Assembly (NCBI GenBank): GCA_020633495.1
Contig: JACKDR010000018.1
Span: 62,001-126,000 of the forward strand
Source: Kofleriaceae bacterium
GTDB lineage: Bacteria > Myxococcota_A > Polyangia > Haliangiales > Haliangiaceae
DNA length: 64,000 bases
Direction: 5' to 3'
Position numbers and translations under genes: made by a program. This document shows, one piece after another, positions 10,828 through 19,608 of this stretch. A model generated the notes under the pieces. It had not been told where the DNA came from, made no database searches, and saw nothing but the letters and a program-made list of their open reading frames with translations. Every line of letters starts with the position of its first letter. Within the stretch, counting starts at the first letter, position 1.

Positions 10828-13173
10828 CTACGACGCCCGCGCCGGGCGCCGCGCCGCGCGCCACGGCGCCAGCGCGATCGCCGCGGCCGCCGCGGTCGGC
10901 CGGATCGCCGGCTCGTACGACAGACACCGATCGACGAGCGCGACCACCTCGGGGACCGCGCCGTCCCACCGCGACGCCAGCGACGGCAGCTCGGGCGGCG
11001 TGCCGCCGCCGAGCAGGCTCAGCACCGGCGGCCGCTCGAACGGCCGGCCGCCGGTGATCAGCTCCCACGCGATGACGCCGAACGCGAACATGTCGGCCGC
11101 CGGCGACAGGCCGGCCTGGCCGTCCATCGCCTCGGGCGCGATGTACGCGGGCGTGCCGACCAGGAAGCCGGTCCGGGTCAGCCCCGCGGTCAGCGGCCGC
11201 GGCGCGACGCCGAACGCGCCGAGGCCGACGGTGTCGGCGGTGGGCTCGGGGCCGAAGCCCACCGGCTCGGCGCCGAGCCGCGCCGCCTCGCTGCCGCGAT
11301 CGGCGTCGCCGTCGGCCGCGGCCGCGCCCCGCACCGTCTCGGTGATCTCGCCGTCGAAGACCGCGGCGGCGGTGCGCCGGCCGCTCTCCGAGGCCTCGTC
11401 GTCGACCGGCCCGCCGGGCAGCGGCCGCGACACGCCGAAGTCGGTGATCTTGACCGCGGCGTCGCCGCGACCGCCGGTGACCAGCAGGTTGGCCGGCTTG
11501 AGATCGCGGTGGACGACGCCGGCCTGGTGGAGCGCGTCGAGGCCGTCGGCGATCTGCGCCAGCAGCGGCAGCGCCCACGCCGCGTCGCCGTGGCGCGGCG
11601 CCAGCGCCTTGAGCGAGGTGCCGTCGACCAGCTCCATGACGACGTAGAGGAACCCGGTCGCCGACACGTCGACGTCGACGACGCCGACCACGTTGGGGTG
11701 GTGGATCTTGCTCGCGATCAGCGCCTCGCGGGCCAGCCGCGCCAGCGCGGTGCCGTGCAGCTCGTGGGTCAGCTTGAGCGCGAAGTGGCGGCGGTCGGCG
11801 ATCCGCTCGACCTCGTAGACGATGCCCATGCCGCCGCGGCCCAGCTCGCGGACCACCTCGTAGCGGCCCTGGACCAGCTCGCCGGCGCGCAGCTCGGGCG
11901 CCTGGCCGCTCTTGCCGCCGGCGATCGCCAGCGCCGCGAACAGCTGGGTCGACCGCTCGGCGACCTGGCGGCGCAGCTCGACGTTGAGCTGCTCGACCTG
12001 GGCGCGCTGGCGCTCGGCGGCGTCGAGGTGCTCGGCCTCGCCCTTGAGCGCGAGGATGTGGCGCCGGCTCAGCAACAGCGACAGGCACAGCGCGAACGAC
12101 AGCAGGCCCGCCGACGCCGGCCGCGCGCCGTCGAGCGCCGCCGGCTGGCCGAGCCAGTGCAGCAGGTCCGGCGGCATGCACACCGCCAGCGCCACCCACG
12201 ACGCGAACTGGAAGCGCGCGGTCAGGCGGTCCGGGTGGGTCCAGGCCAGGCGCGCGCACACCACCAGCTGGTAGCCGGTGAGGACGATGACGACGCCGAT
12301 CGTCACCGGGCCGCTGATCTGGGTGGCGACGAACGGATCGTGGAACCAGGCGAAGACCGCGACGCTGGCGGCCGCGAGCAGCAGCCACAGCCGCGACGGC
12401 GATCGCTGCTCGAAGATCGCGTGGGTGAACCAGATCGACGCCGTGATCGCGACGACCAGCGCGCCCGCCAGCACCGGCGCGTCGTAGACGCCGACCAGCG
12501 GCTGCGACCAGCCGAGGACGAACAGCGGGTAGTACGCGGCGGCGACGCTCTGGACGCCGAGCCACAGGTAGCCGCGCCGCCGCCGGTCGACCAGGTAGAT
12601 GCCGAAGCCGGTGAGGCCGAGCTGGGCCAGCGCGATCAGCGCCGCGATCGCGACGTAGTGGTTGAAGACCAGCACGCGCACCGCCGCGGCCGGGGTGTCG
12701 TCGCCGGCCACCAGCAGCGGCGCCGTGTTCCACCACGCGCTCTGCGTCCACCGGTGCGCGACCGTCAGCTCGAGGTCGAGCACGCCATCGGCGGTGGCGT
12801 CCGCGGGCACGCGCCAGCCGGCCGGGCCGACGCCGCGGTACAGCTCGGCGCGGGTGGCGTCGGTGGCGGGCGCGGCGGCGCCATCGACGACGAGCGTCGC
12901 CCTCGCCTGCGGATCGGCGATGACCAGGGTCAGCGCCCGGCCGCGCCACGCCGGCGGCACCTCGACGCGGGTGGACAGCGTGTACGTGCCGCGGTGGCCG
13001 GCCAGCGCCAGGTGGGCGGGCAGCACGACGTCGCCGGGCGCGTCGACGACCTCGCCGGCCACCGACCAGCGCCGCAGCTCGACGGCGTCGCCGCCGCGGC
13101 ACGCGGCCAGCCCGATCGCGAGGGCGACGACCAGCCCGCCGACGACTCCCGGCCGGGGTCGCGCAGCCAACAC
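10828..13173 (-). CDS. 7TM-DISM-like receptor Ser/Thr protein kinase
   Basis: I start this protein at GTG 13173, which has GAGGG just upstream and leads directly into a signal with lipobox GLAAC (Cys about 25). It has 781 residues. An extracytoplasmic beta domain (about 30-160) precedes seven hydrophobic segments (about 170-375), like 7TMR-DISM receptors. A coiled coil (about 375-410) leads to a Hanks kinase (about 437-760) with GRGGMG, the FALKL lysine, HRDLKPAN, DFG and APE. The activation segment is odd: DFG and APE are about 100 residues apart, with an acidic, Gly/Ala-rich insert, versus 20-30 normally. The ligand is unknown. A TTG start 36 nt upstream is possible but would overlap the inverted repeat at 13192-13218. 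Confidence 0.9.
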   Translation of the reverse strand: MLAARPRPGVVGGLVVALAIGLAACRGGDAVELRRWSVAGEVVDAPGDVVLPAHLALAGHRGTYTLSTRVEVPPAWRGRALTLVIADPQARATLVVDGAAAPATDATRAELYRGVGPAGWRVPADATADGVLDLELTVAHRWTQSAWWNTAPLLVAGDDTPAAAVRVLVFNHYVAIAALIALAQLGLTGFGIYLVDRRRRGYLWLGVQSVAAAYYPLFVLGWSQPLVGVYDAPVLAGALVVAITASIWFTHAIFEQRSPSRLWLLLAAASVAVFAWFHDPFVATQISGPVTIGVVIVLTGYQLVVCARLAWTHPDRLTARFQFASWVALAVCMPPDLLHWLGQPAALDGARPASAGLLSFALCLSLLLSRRHILALKGEAEHLDAAERQRAQVEQLNVELRRQVAERSTQLFAALAIAGGKSGQAPELRAGELVQGRYEVVRELGRGGMGIVYEVERIADRRHFALKLTHELHGTALARLAREALIASKIHHPNVVGVVDVDVSATGFLYVVMELVDGTSLKALAPRHGDAAWALPLLAQIADGLDALHQAGVVHRDLKPANLLVTGGRGDAAVKITDFGVSRPLPGGPVDDEASESGRRTAAAVFDGEITETVRGAAAADGDADRGSEAARLGAEPVGFGPEPTADTVGLGAFGVAPRPLTAGLTRTGFLVGTPAYIAPEAMDGQAGLSPAADMFAFGVIAWELITGGRPFERPPVLSLLGGGTPPELPSLASRWDGAVPEVVALVDRCLSYEPAIRPTAAAAAIALAPWRAARRPARAS

Positions 13174-13191
13174 GCCCTCATCGTGCCTGCA

Positions 13192-13218
13192 GGGTGACCG
13201 CTTTGACAAGCGTCACCC
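13192..13218. promoter_or_regulatory. Inverted repeat upstream of receptor kinase
   Basis: The arms GGGTGAC and GTCACCC enclose a further GCTT/AAGC pairing with a one-base bulge and a TGAC loop. The element lies in the 75-nt gap between the DUF302 stop and the kinase start, 19 nt from GTG 13173. No T-tract follows on either strand, so an operator or an mRNA attenuator is as likely as a terminator. Confidence 0.45.
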
Positions 13219-13248
13219 ACGGGCCGCGCCCGGCCGCGGCGCGCCGCG

Positions 13249-13662
13249 TCAGCCGACCTTGATGGCCTCGAGCGCCCGGGTCAGCCGGTCGCGGACGCCG
13301 TCCGCGATGGGCGCGACCGCGGGGTTGTCGACCACCGCGAACATCGCCTTGGGGTCGATCGCGGACACCGCGATCGAGCCGTCGTCCTGCTGGGCGACCA
13401 CGACGTTGCACGGCAGCAGCGCGCCGATCCCCGGCTCGGCGGTGATCGCCTGGTGCGCCAGCGGCGGGTTGCACGCGCCCAGGATCAGGTAGGGGGCGAG
13501 GTCGGCGCCGAGCTTGGCCTTGAGCGTCGCCTGGACGTCGATCTCGGTGAGCACGCCGAAACCCTCGGTGGCGAGGGCGGCGCGGGTCGCGGCGACCGCA
13601 CCGGCGAAGTCGACGCCGGTGAGCTGCCGGGTGATCGTGTAGCTGGGGCTTCCGAAGCGCAT
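13249..13662 (-). CDS. DUF302 domain protein
   Basis: This 137-residue protein starts at ATG 13662, 8 nt after the thioredoxin stop, so the two are co-transcribed. It matches the DUF302 family in length and pattern. The N-terminus YTITRQLTGVDFAGAV is followed by the characteristic ILGACNPPLAHQAI motif and PCNVVVAQQDDG. A terminal segment reads DPKAMFAVVDNP. DUF302 proteins are small cytoplasmic domains with an unknown biochemical role. Linkage to thioredoxin, and the conserved Cys in LGACNPP and LLPCNVV, would fit a thiol or redox function, but that is inference. The protein is complete. Confidence 0.92.
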   Translation of the reverse strand: MRFGSPSYTITRQLTGVDFAGAVAATRAALATEGFGVLTEIDVQATLKAKLGADLAPYLILGACNPPLAHQAITAEPGIGALLPCNVVVAQQDDGSIAVSAIDPKAMFAVVDNPAVAPIADGVRDRLTRALEAIKVG

Positions 13663-13670
13663 GGCCGAGC

Positions 13671-14024
13671 CTACCTCACCTGCCGCGCGGCGCCCGGCGG
13701 CGTCTCGGTCAGCTCCTCGAACATCGCGACCAGCGCGGGCTTGCCGCGGAAGCCGGGCGTCGTGGACAGGATCTTGCCGTGGTCGACGACCGCCAGGGTC
13801 GGGATGCCGCGGACCCGGAACGCGGCGCCCAGGGCGGGCTCCTCGTCGACGTTGACCTTCACGACCTTGACGCGGCCGGCGTAGGCCTTCGACATCTCCT
13901 CGAGCACGGGCGCGATCGCGCGGCACGGGCCGCACCACGGCGCCCAGAAGTCGATCACGACGGGGATGGACGAACGGACGACCTCCTGCTCGAAGGTCGC
14001 GGCGGTGACGTTGACGGGCTTCAT
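13671..14024 (-). CDS. trxA: Thioredoxin
   Basis: This 117-residue protein has the classical thioredoxin fold and active site WCGPC (residues 30-34), the cis-Pro motif GIPTL near 75, and no signal peptide. It is therefore a cytoplasmic disulfide reductase that passes electrons from thioredoxin reductase to client proteins. ATG 14024 has a clear Shine-Dalgarno AAGGAG 9 nt upstream. It is first in a two-gene unit with DUF302. A sigma-factor gene carrying an N-terminal CxxC lies 126 nt upstream on the same strand. The C-terminus (ELTETPPGAARQVR) is a few residues longer than E. coli TrxA. Assigning it as the housekeeping thioredoxin is not certain because paralogues are common. Confidence 0.95.
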   Translation of the reverse strand: MKPVNVTAATFEQEVVRSSIPVVIDFWAPWCGPCRAIAPVLEEMSKAYAGRVKVVKVNVDEEPALGAAFRVRGIPTLAVVDHGKILSTTPGFRGKPALVAMFEELTETPPGAARQVR

Positions 14025-14150
14025 CTGCTGGCTCCTTGCTGCCGGGTAGAGCCATCAGCGCCGCGAACCGTGACAGCCGTGGTGTCGGGACCGCGCCGCG
14101 CCGCCGGGTGCCGCGGGGAGCCGTCGGGAACGAGGTGGCGTCGCGCCCGC

Positions 14151-14717
14151 TTACAGGGCGTCGTGGACCGGGCCGAGCGCGTCGCGCAGGCGCCGGTGGG
14201 CCCGGCTCAGCCGGGTTCGCACCGCCTCCGGCGTCATGTCGAGCTGGGCGCCGATCTCGGGCGCGGTCCAGTCCTCGGCGTCGGCGAGCAGGACCAGGGC
14301 GCGGTCGCGGGGATCCAGGGTCAGGAGCGCGTCGCCCAGGATGCGCAGCAGCTCGCCGCGCGCGGCGTCGTCGGCGGGCCCGTCGCCGTCGTCGGCGGCG
14401 CGATCGTCGTCGAGCTCCTCGTGGAGCGCGGCGTCGTGCTTGCGGCCGCGCTGCATGCGGCGACAGAAGCTGGCGACCATGCGGATCAGCCAGCCCTCGA
14501 GGCTGCCGTCGCCGCGGAAGTCGGCGAGGTGCTCGCCAGCGGCGAGCATGGCGTCCTGGACGGCGTCGCGCGCCCGCTCGGGATCGCCGCAGTAGCGGCG
14601 CCCGACCGCGAGCAGGCGCTCGCCGTAGCAGCGGGTCATCCGGTCGAGCGACGCGACGTCGCCGGCCTTGACCAGCCGGGCCAGCTCGCAGGGATCGCAC
14701 TGGATCGCGCCGTCCAC
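14151..14717 (-). CDS. ECF-type sigma factor with N-terminal CxxC
   Basis: This 188-residue sigma-70 family protein has region 2 at about 22-90 (YCGDPERARDAVQDAML, then GSLEGWLIRMVASFCRR) and region 4 at about 125-185 (LLTLDPRDRALVLLADAEDW, then DMTPEAVRTRLSRAHRRLRD). GTG 14717 follows a TAACGT hexamer by 6 nt and has no Shine-Dalgarno, so its mRNA may be leaderless. The extreme N-terminus carries a CDPC motif at residues 7-10, and three further cysteines lie in region 2. No anti-sigma gene is adjacent: thioredoxin follows 126 nt downstream and a protein kinase diverges upstream. Redox control is a hypothesis only. Confidence 0.88.
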   Translation of the reverse strand: MDGAIQCDPCELARLVKAGDVASLDRMTRCYGERLLAVGRRYCGDPERARDAVQDAMLAAGEHLADFRGDGSLEGWLIRMVASFCRRMQRGRKHDAALHEELDDDRAADDGDGPADDAARGELLRILGDALLTLDPRDRALVLLADAEDWTAPEIGAQLDMTPEAVRTRLSRAHRRLRDALGPVHDAL

Positions 14718-14784
14718 CCCTCGACGTTAGCATCGGCTCCGGCGGCGACGTTCCCGATCCGCAGCCGACCTGATACACAGGGGC

Positions 14785-15921
14785 ATGTCCTTCACGGGGC
14801 CCCTGCTCGGCGGTCGCTGGCGCCTGGGCCCCCGGCTGGGCCAGGGCGCCCAGGCCGAGACCTACCTGGCCCGCGACGAGCAGGCCGGCAAGGGCGAGCC
14901 CGGCGAGGTCGTGGTCAAGCGGCTGGTCCTGCGCGGCGGCTGGAAGACGTTCGATCTGTTCGAGCGCGAGGCCCGGGTGCTGGCCCAGCTGCGCCACCCC
15001 GGGGTGCCGCGCCAGCTCGGCCACTTCGAGGAGCCGCCCGGCACCTTCAACCTGGTCATGCAGCGCATGCCGGGCGAGAACCTGCGCGAGGTGGCGAAGC
15101 GCCGCCGCCTGTCCGAGGTCGAGCTGCGCGACGTCCTGATCCGCACCCTCGAGATCCTCGACTACCTGCACGGCCGGGCCCCGCCGGTGGTCCACCGCGA
15201 CATCAAGCCGACCAACCTGGTGCGCGCCCCCGACGGCCGCATCTCGCTGGTCGACTTCGGCGGCGTCCTCGACGCCGCCCGCGAGCGCGGCGGCTCGACC
15301 ATCGTCGGGACCTTCGGCTACATGGCGCCGGAGCAGCTGCACGGCCAGGCCACCGCCGCCACCGATCTGTACGCGCTGGGCGCCACCGTGGTCGCGCTCG
15401 CCGGCGGGGTCGAGCCCGAGGAGGTGCCGCGCAAGGGCCTGCGCATGGACCTGGCTCGCCACCTGCCCGCGATGGACGCCGGGCTGCGCGCCGTGCTCGA
15501 GCAGATGACCGCGCCGGATCCGGACCAGCGGCCGCAGCGCGCGCGCGACGTCATGAAGCTGCTGGCCAGCGCGCCCGCGCCGGCCCCGGTCAAGGCGCTC
15601 GCGACCGTGACCCCGGCGCGGCCGCCGGCGCCGGTGCGCCGGATGTTCGGCGGCGTGCCCGAGCCGGTGGGCACGCTGCTGCGGCTGACCATGCTGGCGT
15701 TCGCGATCGGCGGCTGGGTCGGCATGACCGCGGCGCGCTTCGCGGTGCTGGCGGTGGCGTGGATGATCTCGCCGGTGTCGTTCGGCCTGCGCGGCGCGAT
15801 CCGCGACGGCGCCACCGAGGTCGCGGCGATGCTCGAGGAGGGCCGCGAGGGCTTCTCCGATCTCGCGAGGCGATCGGTGGCGCGCCGCAAGCGAGCCGCG
15901 TTGCCGCCGGGGCGACGCTGA
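14785..15921 (+). CDS. Ser/Thr protein kinase with C-terminal membrane anchor
   Basis: This 378-residue Hanks-type kinase starts at ATG 14785. The kinase domain (about 8-265) shows a glycine loop variant GQGAQAETY, the lysine in VVVKRL, HRDIKPTN, DFGG and GTFGYMAPEQ. A Pro/Ala linker follows, then two hydrophobic stretches (about 300-335, LTMLAFAIGGWVGMTA and FAVLAVAWMISPVSFG) that would anchor it in the membrane. A basic tail ends the protein. The glycine loop lacks the usual final glycine, but the catalytic residues are intact, so activity is expected. It is transcribed divergently from the CxxC sigma factor (67-nt gap), and the two may form a signalling unit. The stop is 3 bp from that of the convergent phosphoesterase. 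Confidence 0.93.
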   Translation: MSFTGPLLGGRWRLGPRLGQGAQAETYLARDEQAGKGEPGEVVVKRLVLRGGWKTFDLFEREARVLAQLRHPGVPRQLGHFEEPPGTFNLVMQRMPGENLREVAKRRRLSEVELRDVLIRTLEILDYLHGRAPPVVHRDIKPTNLVRAPDGRISLVDFGGVLDAARERGGSTIVGTFGYMAPEQLHGQATAATDLYALGATVVALAGGVEPEEVPRKGLRMDLARHLPAMDAGLRAVLEQMTAPDPDQRPQRARDVMKLLASAPAPAPVKALATVTPARPPAPVRRMFGGVPEPVGTLLRLTMLAFAIGGWVGMTAARFAVLAVAWMISPVSFGLRGAIRDGATEVAAMLEEGREGFSDLARRSVARRKRAALPPGRR

Positions 15922-15924
15922 CCG

Positions 15925-16698
15925 CTACGCCGCCGCGGCGTCGGCGGCGGGCGCGGCGCGCAGCGTGAGGATCGCGACCTCGGCGGCGGTGCCGTGGCCG
16001 GCGCGCAGGCGCATGCCGACGAAGCCGACGCCGGGCGTGACGTAGAGGCGGCCGCGCTCGCCGACGTCGTAGAGGCCGCGCCGGTAGCGCAGGCCGATGC
16101 GATCCATGATCCGGTAGGTGATGCGCGGCACGTTGATCTGGCCGCCGTGGGTGTGCCCCGACAGCACCAGGTCGGCGCCGCGGCCGGCGAGCTCGCCGGC
16201 GTCGGACGGATAGTGGGTGAGCACGACCCGGGTGCCGGCGCGGCCGACGCCGGCGAACGCGGCGTCGGTGTCGTCGTGGCGGGTGATCGGATCGTCGATG
16301 CCGATCACCGACAGCGGCGCGCCGTCGACGTCGACCACGCTGTGGCGGTTCTTGAGGACCTCGTAGCCGTTGCGCTCGAGCGCGGCGGTGACGAAGCGGC
16401 CGGAGGTGAAGTAGTCGTGGTTGCCGAGGACGGCGAGGACCCGGCGGGCCCGCAGGCCAGCCAGCTGCTCCTCGGCCATGGGGATCTCCTGCCGCGACCA
16501 CGACACGTAGTCGCCGGTCATGACGACGACGTCGGGCCGCGCGGCGTTGGCGACCTCGACCGCGGCGCGGACGTGCGCGCGCGGCGTGAACCGCCCGACG
16601 TGGACGTCGGAGAGGTGGGCGATGCGCAGGCCGTCGTGGCGCGGATCGAGCCCGGGGATGTGGACGTCGGTCGCCGCCGCGACCGGGGGTGGTGGCAT
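15925..16698 (-). CDS. Metallophosphoesterase
   Basis: This 257-residue calcineurin-like phosphoesterase starts at ATG 16698. It has the full set of dimetal motifs: HLSDVHVG (D-x-H), MTGDYVSW (GD), LGNHDYF (GNHD), the histidine in LTHYPSD, and SGHTHGGQ (GHTH). The order and spacing resemble the YaeI/YkuE-type phosphodiesterases, but there is no obvious signal or membrane segment before the DVH motif, so it may be cytoplasmic. The substrate is unknown; lipid or nucleotide phosphodiesters are typical for relatives. A CAGACT hexamer lies 6 nt before the start. Upstream lies the GTGCCC satellite, shared with the divergent zinc-ribbon gene. Confidence 0.92.
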   Translation of the reverse strand: MPPPPVAAATDVHIPGLDPRHDGLRIAHLSDVHVGRFTPRAHVRAAVEVANAARPDVVVMTGDYVSWSRQEIPMAEEQLAGLRARRVLAVLGNHDYFTSGRFVTAALERNGYEVLKNRHSVVDVDGAPLSVIGIDDPITRHDDTDAAFAGVGRAGTRVVLTHYPSDAGELAGRGADLVLSGHTHGGQINVPRITYRIMDRIGLRYRRGLYDVGERGRLYVTPGVGFVGMRLRAGHGTAAEVAILTLRAAPAADAAAA

Positions 16699-16789
16699 GG
16701 CCGCAGTCTGGGACCGCGAGGCCGGGCCCGCAACGGGCGAATCGTCTTGCGCACCGCGCACCGACCTACGCGCCCCGCCGTGGCCGCGC

Positions 16790-16991
16790 CCCGATCTCTG
16801 TCCCGTGCCCGTGCCCGTGCCCGTGCCCGATCTCAGTCCCGTGCCCGTGCCCGTGCCCGATCTCTGTCCCGTGCCCGTGCCCGCGACCGTCCCCCGATCT
16901 CTGTCCCGTGCCCGTGCCCGTGCCCGTCTCCCGATCTCTGTCCCGTGCCCGTGCCCGTGCCCGTGCCCGTGCCCGATCCGATCTCTGTCCG
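16790..16991 (+). repeat. GTGCCC hexamer satellite, locus 1
   Basis: Runs of the hexamer GTGCCC (three to five copies each) alternate with the spacer CGATCTCTGTCC or a one-base variant. Six spacers occur at about 30-48 bp intervals, giving a higher-order repeat. The array fills most of the 457-nt gap (16699-17155) between the divergent phosphoesterase and zinc-ribbon genes. I see no gene in the rest of that gap. The same family occurs in inverted orientation at 24836-25047. Confidence 0.9.
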
Positions 16992-17155
16992 GCCGCCGGA
17001 CACGGGAATCTCCCACCACCGGCGCCGGTCTCCACCACGCACCGACCACGCACCGACCACGCGACGCCATCCGGCGCCGCCCCCCGGACCTCGCCCCGCC
17101 CGGCCAGCGGCCCGGAATCACGTTGCACCCCCACCTCCCACCTGGCAGCATCTTC

Positions 17156-18176
17156 ATGACCATGGCCCTGTCGGCGCGTTCTCAGCGAGGTGCCTCTCCG
17201 ACTCCGGACCCGCGCGTCGCCTGCCCCGTCTGCGGCGGCCTGGTCCACCCCGTCGCCGGCAAGTGCAAGCACTGCAAGACCGATCTGGTCAAGCTGCGCG
17301 CCCAGCACCCCGGCCACGCGAGCCACGGTCGCGCCGAGGCCGCCCCCGCCGCGGTGCTCGCCGCCGCGTTCGGGCCCCGCCCCGACGCCACGCCGCCGCC
17401 CGCCCTCGCGGGCCAGCCCGGCCGCCGTGCCCGGCGCGCTGCCCGCCCTGGGCGCCGGCTCGGCGCCCACCGCGGCGACCGCAGGCTCCGCCGGCGCGGC
17501 CGCCGCCGCCATCGCCGGCACGACCGTGGCGCCCGGCGCCCAGGTCCCGCCCCACCTGCTGGGCTCGGGGACCCGCCTGGTCGACCTGCCGCCGCTCGAC
17601 GGTCGCCGCTCGCGCTGGCCGCTGGTGGTCGCGCTGATCGCCGCCGCCGCGATCGTCGTGTGCGTCGTGCTGCTCCTGAGCGACAGCAACGAGAGCAAGG
17701 CCGGCGGCGTCAAGCGACGCGCCGTGCCCGCGCCGGATCGCATGGAGACCTCGCCGCTGCCGCCGCCGCCAGCGCTCGATCCGGACGTCCCCTCGGATCC
17801 ATGGGCGGATCCGGGCAGCGCCCCCCAGGGCACGGCGCCGCCGCCGCCGTCGCCGACCCCGCTGCCCGGCGGCGCGGTGCCGCCGCCCGAGCAGTTCCAG
17901 ACCGAGATGTTCAAGGCCGCGTGCGAGCGCCTGTCGCAGTGCGGGCTGTCCGACATCAGCCAGTTCTGCGACACGTTCTCGTCGTTCTCGCTCGACGACT
18001 ACTACGCCGACCAGATCAAGGCCGGGCGCTGCGACTACGATCAGCAGGCGGCGCAGCGCTGCCTCGACGGCATCCGCAGCGTGCCGTGCCTGGGCGGCAG
18101 CAGCTTCGACATCGACCAGCTGTCGACCGTGCTGACCCAGGTCTCGGCCTGCAGCACCGCCCTGACCTGCCACTGA
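17156..18176 (+). CDS. Zinc-ribbon transmembrane protein (frame-disrupted)
   Basis: The N-terminal part starts at ATG 17156 (or ATG 17162) and encodes a zinc ribbon, CPVCGG followed by CKHCKTDL. The reading frame then has to shift by +1 around 17403-17420. From there another frame carries an Ala/Gly linker, a membrane segment (RWPLVVALIAAAAIVVCVVL, near 17615-17670), a Pro-rich linker and a Cys-rich C-terminal domain (FKAACERLSQCGLSD, ending STALTCH) that stops at 18176. Removing one G from the GGG at 17410-17412 restores a single protein of about 340 residues. Both halves look coding, so a sequencing error or a recent mutation is likelier than two genes. The zinc ribbon should be cytoplasmic and the Cys-rich domain extracytoplasmic. 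I do not recognise the family. Confidence 0.7.
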
Positions 18177-18240
18177 CGGAGTCGGGCAGAGGCGGGTCGT
18201 CCGGGTTGTCGGCGCCGACGGCCCGGGGCACGCTGCGGCC

Positions 18241-19596
18241 ATGGCCACGCTGCGCTCCGTGAACCCGTCCACCGGCGACGTCCTCGGCGAGGTCGAGGTG
18301 ACGCCCCTCGACCAGCTCGACGCGATCGTCGCCCGCGCCCGCGCCGCCCAGCCGGCGTGGGCCGCGCTCGGCGTCGCCGGCCGCGCCGCGCGCCTGGCCC
18401 CGGTGGCCGGGCGCCTCGCCGACCGGCTCGACGAGCTGGCGCGGCTGATCAGCCGCGAGATGGGCAAGCCGATCCGCGAGGCCCAGGGCGAGCTGCGCGC
18501 GATCGCCGACGGCGTGCCGCACGAGCTGGCCGAGATCGCCGCCGCGCTCGCGCCCGACGTCCTCGACGACGGCAAGGTCCGCTCGACGATCCACCACGAT
18601 CCGTTCGGCGTGTGCGCGGCGATCACGCCGTGGAACTTCCCGGTCGCGATGCCGCACTGGATGGTCTTCCCCGCCCTCGCCGCGGGCAACACGGTCGTGC
18701 TCAAGCCCAGCGAGGACACGCCGCTGTGCGGCGCCGCCTACGCGGCGCTGTTCGACGGCCTCGTGCCCGCCGACGTCCTGACCGTCGTGCACGGCGACGA
18801 GGCCCAGGGCAAGGCGCTGGTCGCCGCCGACGTCGACCTGATCGCGTTCACCGGCTCGCGCGCCGCTGGCAAGCAGATCATGGCCGCCGCCGCCGCCGGC
18901 CTCAAGCGCGTCATCCTCGAGCTCGGCGGCAAGGATCCGCTGATCGTCCTCGACACCGCCGACGTCGCGCGCGCCGCGGTGTTCGCGGCGCGCAACAGCT
19001 TCCGCAACGCCGGCCAGATGTGCGTCGCCACCGAGCGGATCTACGTCCACCGCGCCGTCGCCGACGCCTTCGTCGACCGGCTGTGCGCCGAGGCCGCCCG
19101 GATGACGGTCGGCGACGGGCTCGCCGACGCGACCCGCGTCGGCCCGATGGTCAACGCCCGCCAGCGCGATCACGTCGTCCGCCAGGTCGCCGACGCGGTG
19201 GCGCGCGGCGCGCGGATCGTCGCCGGCGGCGACCACCGCGACCTGTTCGTGACCCCGACCGTGCTGGTCGACGTCACGCCCGAGATGCCGATCGCCCGCG
19301 ACGAGACCTTCGGCCCCGTCGCGTGCGTGACGGTCGTCGACGACGACGACCAGGCGGTCGCGCTCGCCAACGACACCCGCTACGGCCTGGGCGCGTCGGT
19401 GTTCGGCGCCGACGACGATCGCACCGCCGCGGTGGCGCGCCGGTTGACCGCCGGCATGATCGGCATCAACCAGGGCGTCTACGGCGCGCGGGGCACGCCG
19501 TGGGTCGGGGCGCGCGAGAGCGGGTACGGCTTCCACGGCTCGCGCGACGGTCACCGGAACTTCACGCAGACCCGCGTGCTGTCCCGTCCACAGTAG
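18241..19596 (+). CDS. NAD(P)-dependent aldehyde dehydrogenase
   Basis: This 451-residue member of the ALDH superfamily oxidises an aldehyde to the acid with NAD(P)+. Conserved positions are visible: PWNFP with Asn132, Lys155 in VLKPSED, Glu227 in ILELGGKDP and the nucleophile Cys261 in AGQMCVATER. ETFGPVA lies in the C-terminal part. The length and the N-terminal SVNPSTGDVLGEVE resemble succinate-semialdehyde dehydrogenases of the GabD/Sad group, but substrate specificity cannot be read from the sequence. ATG 18241 is preceded at 6 nt by CACGCT. The gene lies 64 nt downstream of the zinc-ribbon gene and ends 12 bp from the convergent small membrane protein. Confidence 0.95.
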   Translation: MATLRSVNPSTGDVLGEVEVTPLDQLDAIVARARAAQPAWAALGVAGRAARLAPVAGRLADRLDELARLISREMGKPIREAQGELRAIADGVPHELAEIAAALAPDVLDDGKVRSTIHHDPFGVCAAITPWNFPVAMPHWMVFPALAAGNTVVLKPSEDTPLCGAAYAALFDGLVPADVLTVVHGDEAQGKALVAADVDLIAFTGSRAAGKQIMAAAAAGLKRVILELGGKDPLIVLDTADVARAAVFAARNSFRNAGQMCVATERIYVHRAVADAFVDRLCAEAARMTVGDGLADATRVGPMVNARQRDHVVRQVADAVARGARIVAGGDHRDLFVTPTVLVDVTPEMPIARDETFGPVACVTVVDDDDQAVALANDTRYGLGASVFGADDDRTAAVARRLTAGMIGINQGVYGARGTPWVGARESGYGFHGSRDGHRNFTQTRVLSRPQ

Positions 19597-19608
19597 GAGC
19601 GCGCGGGA

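Noticed and set aside
13174..13209. TTG start at 13209 for the receptor kinase
   Set aside because: It would place the start codon inside an inverted repeat and add a polar segment before the lipoprotein signal. GTG 13173 has a better Shine-Dalgarno.
16766..17974. Open frames with Thr-Gly and Arg-Ala repeats across the GTGCCC array
   Set aside because: A hexamer repeat keeps all frames open and gives dipeptide repeats. The frames cross into, and are antisense to, the zinc-ribbon gene.
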